Source of the DNA: Methylorubrum extorquens
GTDB lineage: Bacteria > Pseudomonadota > Alphaproteobacteria > Rhizobiales > Beijerinckiaceae
DNA: 6,444 nucleotides
Direction of reading: 5' to 3'
Assembly: GCA_019695455.1 (NCBI GenBank)
Contig: JAEUAC010000100.1
Span: 1-6,444 of the forward strand
Shown here: piece after piece, positions 1-5,402 of the stretch
How positions within the stretch are numbered: position 1 is the stretch's first letter
Layout: every line of letters begins with the position of its first letter
The notes under the pieces: model-generated
What the model was told of the DNA's origin: nothing
Seen by the model: the letters and a program-made list of their open reading frames with translations, nothing else
Databases searched by the model: none
Translations under genes and position numbers: made by a program

Positions 1-21
1 CGCGTTGGCTCGCCGACGCCC

Positions 22-552
22 CTACGCCACCACCACCACCGTCCGCGGCCCGATCCGCTCCGCCAGCCGGGCGATGTGGCGGCGGGAGACGGCGATGCAG
101 CCCTCCGTCGGCGTGAAGCCGGGGCGGGCGGCGTGGAGGAAGATGGCGCTGCCGCGGCCCGGGACCGCGGGGCTGCGGTTCCAGGCGAGGTCGAGGACGA
201 GGTCGTAGAGCGCGTCGTCGCGCGTCAGGCGCTCGTGGGAGGCGGCGCAGGGCAGCCGGACGGGGCGGTTGTAGCGCCGGTCGCCGGGCGCGTCGCACCA
301 GCCGTCGTCGGGCCGGATCCGCCGGACGGGGAGGCTCGTCCGAGGCCGGCGGATGCGGTCCGGCCGGTAGAGCGCGCCGAGAACCCGCAGGCGGGCGCGG
401 GGCGTGCCGCCGTCGCCCTCACGCTTTCGCGTCACGATCCCGCCGGCGCCGAGCGCGCAGGGCAGCGAGAGCGGTCCCGCGAGGAGCCGGCCGCGCCGCC
501 GGTCGAGCGCGGAGGGAAAGACGCGGATAAGGGCGAGGCTGCGTCGCTTCAT
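22..552 (-). CDS. L,D-transpeptidase (YkuD-fold) family protein
   Basis: The protein has 176 residues. It carries the cysteine-nucleophile signature of the YkuD/L,D-transpeptidase fold: FLHAARPGFTPTEGCIAV near the C-terminus, with His140 and Cys152 as the expected catalytic pair. Upstream lie conserved family blocks such as LPCALGAGGI (30-39), KREGDGGTP (43-51), PDDGWCDAPGD (81-91) and YNRPVRLP (94-101). Members of this fold cross-link peptidoglycan stems (3-3 links), anchor proteins to the wall or cut such links. This short subfamily has no assigned substrate that I know of. The ATG at 552 is the first in-frame start near the conserved region; a modest AGAAGG lies 12 nt upstream. No signal peptide or membrane segment is visible; the N-terminus is arginine-rich, which is odd for a periplasmic enzyme. 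The His-Cys spacing (12 residues) is shorter than in B. subtilis YkuD, and TEGC replaces the usual SxGC. The gene is divergent from the response regulator across 85 bp. Confidence 0.9.
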   Translation of the reverse strand: MKRRSLALIRVFPSALDRRRGRLLAGPLSLPCALGAGGIVTRKREGDGGTPRARLRVLGALYRPDRIRRPRTSLPVRRIRPDDGWCDAPGDRRYNRPVRLPCAASHERLTRDDALYDLVLDLAWNRSPAVPGRGSAIFLHAARPGFTPTEGCIAVSRRHIARLAERIGPRTVVVVA

Positions 553-637
553 GCCGCCGAGGGGCCTTCTGCCCGGGGTGGCTGTCAAGCTATAGAGACG
601 GCATGAACCAAGGCGAACGCCAGGGAAACGCGCCCGC

Positions 638-1324
638 ATGACGCATGTCAGCCGCCTCCTCGTCGTGGAGGACGATGCCGACCTGCGCGAGACGCTGGTC
701 GAGCAGATCGGCCTGTCGGCCGAATTCGAGGTCGACGCCGTGGGCACGGCGGGCGAGGCGCGGACTCGCCTGCGTGCCGATCCGGCCGATCTCGTCGTCA
801 TGGATGTCGGGCTGCCCGACATGGACGGCCGCGAGGCCGTGAAGCTGATCCGCGAGGACGGGTTCCGCGGGCCGATCGTCATGCTGACCGCCCAGGCGAG
901 CGACGCGGACGTCGTGATGGGGCTGGACGCGGGCGCCAACGACTACGTGGCGAAGCCCTTCAAGTTCGCCGTGCTGCTGGCCCGCATCCGGGCGCAACTG
1001 CGCCAGCACGAGGCGAGCGAGGACGCGACCTTCCGCATCGGCCCCTACACGTTCCGGCCGGGAGCGAAGCTCCTCGTCAGCGAGAAGGGCTCGAAGCTGA
1101 AGCTGACCGAGAAGGAGACGGCCATCCTCCGCTTCCTCTACCGGGCGGGCCAGAAGGTCGTGTCGCGCGACATCCTCCTCCAGGAGGTCTGGGGCTACAA
1201 CGCGGCCGTCACGACCCACACGCTCGAGACGCACGTCTACCGGCTCCGCCAGAAGATCGAATCGAACCCCTCCGCCGCCCGGATCCTCGTGACCGAGCCC
1301 GGCGGCTACAAGCTCCTGCCCTGA
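638..1324 (+). CDS. cenR: OmpR-family response regulator, CenR/OtpR-like
   Basis: The protein has 228 residues, normal for the OmpR/PhoB class. The receiver domain (about 5-120) has the acidic pocket Glu11-Asp12-Asp13, phospho-acceptor Asp56 in VVMDVGLPDMDG, Thr84 in MLTAQ and Lys107 in AKPF, so it should be phosphorylatable. The winged-helix DNA-binding domain (about 130-228) contains LTEKETAILRFLYRAG, the recognition-helix region THTLETHVYRLRQKI and a C-terminal GGYKLLP hairpin. The linker stretch FKFAVLLARIRAQLRQHE and the block IGPYTFRP match, from memory, the alphaproteobacterial CenR/OtpR group, which controls cell-envelope genes and, in Brucella, beta-lactam tolerance. The symbol rests on this recollection and not on a search. 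No histidine kinase gene is present in the window. The start is the ATG at 638, with AGGGAAA about 9 nt upstream. The next gene follows after 10 bp, so the two are probably co-transcribed. Confidence 0.95.
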   Translation: MTHVSRLLVVEDDADLRETLVEQIGLSAEFEVDAVGTAGEARTRLRADPADLVVMDVGLPDMDGREAVKLIREDGFRGPIVMLTAQASDADVVMGLDAGANDYVAKPFKFAVLLARIRAQLRQHEASEDATFRIGPYTFRPGAKLLVSEKGSKLKLTEKETAILRFLYRAGQKVVSRDILLQEVWGYNAAVTTHTLETHVYRLRQKIESNPSAARILVTEPGGYKLLP

Positions 1325-1334
1325 GGGCGGCCGG

Positions 1335-1799
1335 GTGGCGTCGGAGGACACGGTCGAGATCCTGCGGCGGACGCCCGTCCTGCGGTTCTTCGAACTCGAC
1401 GCCATGCGGGTCATCGCGAACGTGGCCGACATCCGGCGGCTGCGCGCCTACGACGTGCTGTTCCGGGAGGGCGATCGCTCGGACGGCGCCTACGTGGTGC
1501 TGTCGGGCCGGGTCGCGGTGGAGCGCGGCGCCGGGATCGCGCCCGTCGATGCCGGGCCGGGCGCGCTGATCGGCTCGACCGCGCTGTTCATCCGCACGCT
1601 CCGGCCGGCCACGGCGGTGGCGACCGACACGGCGACCGTGCTGCGCGTGTCGCCGACGCTCATGAAGCGCGTCCTCAACGAGTATCCGGCCGCGGCCGGC
1701 CCGATGCGCGACGCGGTCGCGGCCGAGTTCGCCGGCACGGCCCGCGAGCAGATCGAGGCCCTGCAGGCCTTCGAGCGCCACCTCGCCGGCCCGGCCTAA
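1335..1799 (+). CDS. Stand-alone cyclic nucleotide-binding (CRP-type) domain protein
   Basis: The protein has 154 residues and consists almost entirely of one cNMP-binding beta-barrel. LFREGDRSDGAYVVLSGRVAV (42-62) is the classic CNB strand-turn-strand with conserved glycines, and the phosphate-binding cassette region is GALIGSTALFIRTLRPATAVA (76-96). Arg90, which would hold the cyclic phosphate, is kept. The Glu that contacts the ribose in the usual FGExAL motif is replaced by Ser81. There is no helix-turn-helix, kinase or membrane segment, so the protein cannot act like CRP by itself; the last 45 residues look helical. The start is GTG at 1335 with GAGG 8 nt upstream, overlapping the regulator's stop; the next in-frame ATG (1404) would remove the first helix. 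A cNMP-binding protein next to the OtpR regulator is also reported in Brucella, as I recall. It probably modulates the same pathway, but its partner is unknown. It ends 3 bp from the convergent xthA. Confidence 0.88.
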   Translation: MASEDTVEILRRTPVLRFFELDAMRVIANVADIRRLRAYDVLFREGDRSDGAYVVLSGRVAVERGAGIAPVDAGPGALIGSTALFIRTLRPATAVATDTATVLRVSPTLMKRVLNEYPAAAGPMRDAVAAEFAGTAREQIEALQAFERHLAGPA

Positions 1800-1802
1800 G
1801 GG

Positions 1803-2612
1803 TCAGATCTCCAGCGTCGCCGTGACGGGAACGTGGTCGGAGGGGCGGAGCCAGCCCCGGGCGGCCGCGTGGACGTCGACGCTGCGCAGCGTGCCCGCGA
1901 GGTCGTCCGAGAGCCAGACGTGGTCGAGCCGCCGGCCCTTGTTGGCGGCCGCCCAGTCGGGCGAGCGGTAGCTCCACCACGTGTAGATCTTGGCCGGCTC
2001 GGGCACGAGCCGCCGGGCGGCGTCGACGAAGCGGCCCTCCTCGCGCAGCGCCTCGAGCGCCGTCGTCTCGACGGGCGTGTGGCTCACGACGTCGAGGAGC
2101 TGCCTGTGCGACCAGACGTCGTGCTCGAGCGGGGCGACGTTGAGGTCGCCGACGAGGATGGCGGGCCGGCTCTCGCGGCCGCCCGCCCAGGCCCGCATCT
2201 CGGCCAGGAAGCGGAGCTTGTGGTCGAACTTCGGGTTCAGGGCCGGGTCCGGCACGTCGCCGCCGGCCGGCACGTAGAAATCGTGGATGGCGATGCCGGC
2301 CGCCGGTCCCGCCTCCGGGCCCAGCACGGCCGCGATGTGGCGCGCGTCGCGGCGCTCGCACCAGTCCCGCGGCTCGACCGACGCGAAGGGGAAGCGCGAC
2401 AGGATCGCGACGCCGTTGTAGCCCTTCTGGCCGAGCTCGACCACGTGCGGATAGCCGAACTCCTGCAGCACCTTGAGCGGAAAGCAGTCGCCCGGGCACT
2501 TCGTCTCCTGCAGGCACAGGATGTCGGGCGCGATCTCGTCCAGCGCCCGGCCGACCTGGTCGATGCGCAGCCGCACGGAGTTGATGTTCCAGGTCGTGAC
2601 CTTGAGCTGCAC
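1803..2612 (-). CDS. xthA: Exodeoxyribonuclease III (AP endonuclease, xth family)
   Basis: The protein has 269 residues, matching the E. coli enzyme in length (268). This Mg-dependent enzyme of the endonuclease/exonuclease/phosphatase fold cuts DNA at abasic sites and removes 3' blocks or 3' nucleotides in base-excision repair. The active-site set is complete in order: Asn9 in TTWNINSVRLR, Glu36 in LCLQETKCPGD, Tyr113 in DFYVPAGG, Asp156 and Asn158 in VGDLNVAP, Asp230 in RRLDHVWLS, and Asp259-His260 in PSDHVPVTATLEI. The start is a GTG at 2612: a GGAGG sits 6 nt upstream, and an in-frame TAG lies 8 codons further up with no ATG between. It is transcribed toward the cNMP-binding gene, with 3 bp between the two stops and no terminator, so the transcripts must overlap at their 3' ends. 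Confidence 0.97.
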   Translation of the reverse strand: MQLKVTTWNINSVRLRIDQVGRALDEIAPDILCLQETKCPGDCFPLKVLQEFGYPHVVELGQKGYNGVAILSRFPFASVEPRDWCERRDARHIAAVLGPEAGPAAGIAIHDFYVPAGGDVPDPALNPKFDHKLRFLAEMRAWAGGRESRPAILVGDLNVAPLEHDVWSHRQLLDVVSHTPVETTALEALREEGRFVDAARRLVPEPAKIYTWWSYRSPDWAAANKGRRLDHVWLSDDLAGTLRSVDVHAAARGWLRPSDHVPVTATLEI

Positions 2613-2618
2613 GGGCGC

Positions 2619-2623
2619 CTCCG
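2619..2623 (-). promoter_or_regulatory. Ribosome binding site of xthA
   Basis: GGAGG on the minus strand (CCTCC on the plus strand) lies 6 nt before the GTG start of xthA. It is one of the few strong Shine-Dalgarno matches in the window and decides the non-ATG start. Confidence 0.75.
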
Positions 2624-2686
2624 GGGGAACGTCCGCCTAGCGGAGCGGGCGCCGGCGCGAAAGGGCTCCGGCGTCGCGGTCGTCCG

Positions 2687-2706
2687 GGCCGGGAGCTTTC
2701 CCGGCC
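2687..2706. repeat. Perfect inverted repeat in xthA / small-gene divergent spacer
   Basis: The 8-bp arms GGCCGGGA and TCCCGGCC are separated by GCTT, giving a stable hairpin or a dyad for a protein. No T-tract follows on either strand, so it is a poor intrinsic terminator. It lies in the 145-bp spacer (2613-2757) between two divergent genes, where both promoters must be. A weaker pair, CGGAGC (2641-2646) and GCTCCG (2665-2670), lies nearer xthA. I see no convincing -35/-10 boxes in this spacer. In a genome this GC-rich, part of this could be chance. Confidence 0.45.
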
Positions 2707-2745
2707 GTCGATCGTTCGCAGATGCAGCATCGGCCGCCTCCGGCC

Positions 2746-2751
2746 GGGGAG
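2746..2751 (+). promoter_or_regulatory. Ribosome binding site of the 91-residue protein gene
   Basis: GGGGAG lies 6 nt before the ATG at 2758. It favours that start over the in-frame ATG at 2722, which has no Shine-Dalgarno match. Confidence 0.55.
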
Positions 2752-2757
2752 ACCGCC

Positions 2758-3033
2758 ATGGCCCGCAAGCGGAGACACGCCGGATTCGGCTTCGGCGCCG
2801 CGTCCGACCTCGTGGCGATCGGGTTCGACGCGGCCTGGGTGATCCCGCTGCGGCTCGCCCGCATCGCGGCCGGCGGCGAGGCGGGCCTGCGGGAGAGCCG
2901 CCTCATGGTCGACGAGAAGCTCGCCGCGACCGCCGCCGCGATGGCGACCCTGGCCCGCGGCGGCTCGCCCGCCACCGTCGCGCGCCAGGTGCGCCGCACG
3001 GTGCGCGCCAACCGGAAGCGGCTCTCCGGCTGA
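2758..3033 (+). CDS. Small conserved-looking helical protein of unknown function
   Basis: The protein has 91 residues. After a basic start (MARKRRH) comes a mildly hydrophobic stretch, ASDLVAIGFDAAWVIPLRLA (15-34), then IAAGGEAGLRESRLMVDEKLAA (36-57), and an Ala/Arg-rich helical tail that is strongly basic (RQVRRTVRANRKR). The pattern 'xLRLxxIAAGGxxGxxESRxMVxEKxxA' reminds me of short uncharacterised alphaproteobacterial proteins loosely related to phasin-like helical proteins; I cannot assign a function. No cysteine, catalytic motif or clear transmembrane helix is present. The hydrophobic stretch contains Asp and Arg and reads more as an amphipathic helix. Codon use matches the neighbours (high GC3), and the GGGGAG upstream supports it as a real gene. 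The gene is divergent from xthA and ends 10 bp from the convergent c-di-GMP gene. Confidence 0.68.
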   Translation: MARKRRHAGFGFGAASDLVAIGFDAAWVIPLRLARIAAGGEAGLRESRLMVDEKLAATAAAMATLARGGSPATVARQVRRTVRANRKRLSG

Positions 3034-3043
3034 GCCGGGCGGG

Positions 3044-5137
3044 TCAGGCCGCCTGGCCGAGTGCGGCGGGCCCGGCGGACAGGGCCGCCACGAGCGCGGC
3101 GTCGGCGGCGCTCGGCTGCGGCCGGCCGAGCAGGTAGCCCTGGACCTCCGTGCAGCCCTCGGCCCGGACGAGGTCGAGGTGCTCCACCGTCTCGACCCCC
3201 TCGGCGACGGTCGTGACGCCGAGCCGCCGCCCGAGATCCGCCACCACGCCGACGATGGCCGCGCAGTTCGGCCGCGTGGTGGCGTCGCGCACGAAGGTCC
3301 CGTCGATCTTGATCTTGTCGAACTGGAACTTGCGCAGGTGCGCGAGGGACGAGTAGCCCGTCCCGAAATCGTCCAGCGCCACCCGCACGCCCATGTCGCG
3401 GATCTGGCGCAGGTCCCTGAGGCTGTCGACCTCGTCGTTGAGGAGCGCCGTCTCCGTCACCTCGATCTCGAGGCGGTCGGGCGACAGGCCGCTGCGCACG
3501 AGGGCGTCGAGGATGGTCGGCGCCAGCGTCCCGGTGCCGAGCTGGCGCGCCGACACGTTCACGGCCACGCGCGCGCCGTCGGTCCAGCCGGCGGCGTCCC
3601 GGCAGGCGCGGTCCAGCACCCAGGCCCCGAGATCCTCGATGAGCCCGCATTCCTCCGCGAGCGGGATGAACTCTCCGGGCGAGATCCAGCCGCGGACCGG
3701 ATGGTGCCAGCGGATCAGCCCTTCCCGGGCCGTGACGATCCGGGTCCGGATGTCGACGATCGGCTGGAAGAACAGGAAGAGCCCCGTCTTGTCCTCGAGG
3801 GCGTGGCGCAGCTTGCCTTCGATGCGGACGTTCTCGCGGATCCGCGTCTCGAGGTCCGGGGCGAAGATGCGGAACGTGCGCTTGCCGGCGGCCTTGGCCG
3901 CGTATAGGGCGATGTCGGCGCGGGACAGGAGCGCCTCGGGCTCCGTGCCGTGCCCGGGCGAGACCGCGATCCCGATGCTGGCCCCCACCCGGAGCCGCCG
4001 CTCGTCCTCGTGGAGGAGGAACGGCTGGGAGAGCGCCGCGACGAGCCGCTCCGCGAGCGCCGCGGCGCCGGCCTCGTTCGCCTCGGGCACCAGGATGGCG
4101 AATTCGTCGCCGCTGAGGCGCGAGACCAGGATGCCGGGCTCCCCGCAATGCTCCCGCAACCGGTTCGCCACGCGGCCGAGCAGCGCGTCGCCGACGAGAT
4201 GGCCGTAGGTGTCGTTGACGATCTTGAACCCGTCGAGATCGATGAAGAGGAGGGCGAGCCGGTTGTCCGGACGCGCCAGGGCGGCGCCCAGGTGCTCGCG
4301 GAAGGTGGTGCGGTTCGCCAGCCCGGTGAGCGTGTCGTAATGGGCCAGCTGCTGGATGCGGGCCTCCGCCGCGACCTGCTTCGTGATGACGGACCAGGTC
4401 AGCATGGGGCCGATATACTCGCCGCCCGTGCCCGTCACGGCCGAGACCTGCAGGTCCAGGACCTCCGGGCCGAGCTTGATCCGGGTCCGGTGCGGCAGGT
4501 TGCGCGGGTCGGAGAGGAGCCGGCGCTGATGGTCGGGCGTCTTGTGGAAGACGTCGATGGATTCGCCGAGAAGCCGGTCGGAGGGGACCGGCAGCAGGTC
4601 CTCGATCTGGCTCAGCGTGCGCTTCGAGGTCTCGTTCAGGTAGCTGATGCGGAAGTCGGCGGCGTCGACCGTCATGACGGCGACCGGCATGTCGTCGATC
4701 ATGCGCAGGAGCCGATACTCCTCCTGCTCCTTGGCGACCTCGGCCGTCGCGACCGCCCAGACGAGCAGCGCCCGCGTGGGCCGGCCCTTGCTGTCCGGCA
4801 AGGCATGGATGTGCAGGTCGAGCCATTCCTTGCCGAACGGGATCCGGGCCTTGTGCGGCAGCCGGCTCGGATCGGTCAGGAGGTCGCGCTGGTGGCCCGG
4901 CCGCTTGTGGAAGACGTCGATCGAGGTGCCGACGATCGTCTCCGGGTCGATGCCCAGCGTGTCGCGGATGGAGTGGAGGAGCCGGATCGAGCAGGGATTG
5001 GCGTAGTCGATCCTGAAGGTGGCGAGATCGCACGTCATGGCGCCGACGGGCAGGATCTCGAGCATCGTCTCGAAGGACAGGGCCTCCTGAGGCTCCTCGC
5101 CGATCTCGATTCGGGCGAGGTGGGGGCATCCCGTCAT
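3044..5137 (-). CDS. PAS-PAS-GGDEF-EAL protein, c-di-GMP phosphodiesterase/cyclase
   Basis: The protein has 697 residues and no membrane segment, so it is cytosolic. Domains: PAS1 (about 22-135), PAS2 (about 143-252), GGDEF (about 262-425) and EAL (about 435-685). The GGDEF signature is SGDEF (342-346) in RLSGDEFAIL, with the substrate region FIDLDGFKIVNDTYGH (298-313) intact, so cyclase activity is possible. No RxxD inhibitory site lies upstream of it. The EAL domain starts with EGLIRW (472-477) and keeps NVSARQ (Asn527), EVTE (559-562), DDFGTGYS (589-596), KID (610-612) and AEGVE (645-649), so c-di-GMP hydrolysis is expected. The two PAS domains share a motif, VFHKxPxHQRxLL-DP-LPH, spaced 121 residues apart. 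The start is ATG at 5137. An in-frame ATG at 5212 would add 25 residues, but those codons are poor in third-position G/C (TCT, GTT, TGT, AAT, CCT), unlike the gene. Neither start has a good Shine-Dalgarno. The ligand and output are unknown; motility or biofilm control is typical of the family. Confidence 0.94.
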   Translation of the reverse strand: MTGCPHLARIEIGEEPQEALSFETMLEILPVGAMTCDLATFRIDYANPCSIRLLHSIRDTLGIDPETIVGTSIDVFHKRPGHQRDLLTDPSRLPHKARIPFGKEWLDLHIHALPDSKGRPTRALLVWAVATAEVAKEQEEYRLLRMIDDMPVAVMTVDAADFRISYLNETSKRTLSQIEDLLPVPSDRLLGESIDVFHKTPDHQRRLLSDPRNLPHRTRIKLGPEVLDLQVSAVTGTGGEYIGPMLTWSVITKQVAAEARIQQLAHYDTLTGLANRTTFREHLGAALARPDNRLALLFIDLDGFKIVNDTYGHLVGDALLGRVANRLREHCGEPGILVSRLSGDEFAILVPEANEAGAAALAERLVAALSQPFLLHEDERRLRVGASIGIAVSPGHGTEPEALLSRADIALYAAKAAGKRTFRIFAPDLETRIRENVRIEGKLRHALEDKTGLFLFFQPIVDIRTRIVTAREGLIRWHHPVRGWISPGEFIPLAEECGLIEDLGAWVLDRACRDAAGWTDGARVAVNVSARQLGTGTLAPTILDALVRSGLSPDRLEIEVTETALLNDEVDSLRDLRQIRDMGVRVALDDFGTGYSSLAHLRKFQFDKIKIDGTFVRDATTRPNCAAIVGVVADLGRRLGVTTVAEGVETVEHLDLVRAEGCTEVQGYLLGRPQPSAADAALVAALSAGPAALGQAA
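4541..4921 (-). repeat. Direct repeat marking the duplicated PAS domains
   Basis: An 18-bp stretch (plus strand CTTGTGGAAGACGTCGAT) occurs at 4541-4558 and again at 4904-4921. The copies are exactly 363 bp (121 codons) apart. They encode the SIDVFHK part of PAS2 and PAS1, respectively. The surrounding sequence is diverged in DNA but similar in protein, so this is the remnant of an old in-frame domain duplication and not a mobile repeat. Confidence 0.8.
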
Positions 5138-5243
5138 GCGTCGATCCGAGTGGCTGCGGCGAAAACCGGTGCGACACCCGGGAACAGAGATCGTATTCGC
5201 AGGCACCACCATCGAAAGAGACGATGAACGGAGACTTAAGCCG

Positions 5244-5277
5244 CGTCCCGTCTCGCCCCGATCGACGAGCCGGGACG
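5244..5277. repeat. Long hairpin-forming inverted repeat upstream of the PAS-GGDEF-EAL gene
   Basis: CGTCCCG (5244-5250) pairs with CGGGACG (5271-5277). After one mismatch, CTCG (5252-5255) pairs with CGAG (5266-5269), closing a 10-nt loop. The stem is 11 pairs plus one mismatch. It lies in the 265-bp spacer (5138-5402) between the 2-hydroxyacid dehydrogenase gene and the c-di-GMP gene, both minus-strand. No T-run follows on the minus strand (CGGCTTAAG), so a classic terminator is doubtful. It may end transcription weakly or form part of the long 5' leader of the c-di-GMP gene. Confidence 0.55.
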
Positions 5278-5330
5278 AATTGCGGCGCGTCGTGTTGCTG
5301 TCGCGCCGATGAGAACCACGATCGTAGACT

Positions 5331-5376
5331 TGATCAGTACTGTCTCTGCCGTCCTCCTGTATCGGTCAGTCGATAC
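5331..5376. promoter_or_regulatory. Palindrome cluster, candidate operator region
   Basis: Three symmetric elements occur within 46 bp: TGATCA (5331-5336), the overlapping 8-bp palindrome CAGTACTG (5335-5342), and GTATCG-N6-CGATAC (5359-5376). The stretch is clearly lower in GC than the coding DNA around it. Its place, just downstream of one minus-strand gene and 200 bp upstream of the next, suits a promoter or operator for the c-di-GMP gene. I could not find -35/-10 boxes with convincing spacing, so the assignment is tentative. Confidence 0.3.
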
Positions 5377-5402
5377 CAGAAATCAGCCGGAGCGGGCCCG
5401 TC

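Noticed and set aside
583..596. TTGACA on the minus strand (583-588) and TATAGA on the plus strand (591-596) as promoter elements
   Set aside because: Neither has a partner box at 16-18 bp spacing; the minus-strand TTGACA would also put transcription start almost on the ATG at 552.
590..1432. Open frame antisense to the response regulator
   Set aside because: Its composition is typical of shadow frames and the opposite strand encodes a complete receiver plus winged-helix protein.
1796..1806. Bidirectional terminator between the convergent cNMP-binding gene and xthA
   Set aside because: Only 3 bp separate the stops and no hairpin with a T-tract is visible.
2625..2650. GGAAC at 2625 as the -35 of an EcfG-type general stress promoter
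   Set aside because: The expected CGTT-like -10 is absent 16-17 bp downstream.
1675..5177. Very long open frames antisense to or out of phase with xthA and the c-di-GMP gene (for example 1675-2778, 1833-3137 and 2637-5177)
   Set aside because: They are Arg/Pro/Gly/Ala-rich, show no domains, and arise because high third-position GC suppresses stops in other frames; the genuine genes in the same DNA have full active-site motifs.
5353..5358. Minus-strand AGGAGG as a ribosome binding site
   Set aside because: No ATG, GTG or TTG follows at a usable distance on the minus strand, so it is probably chance.
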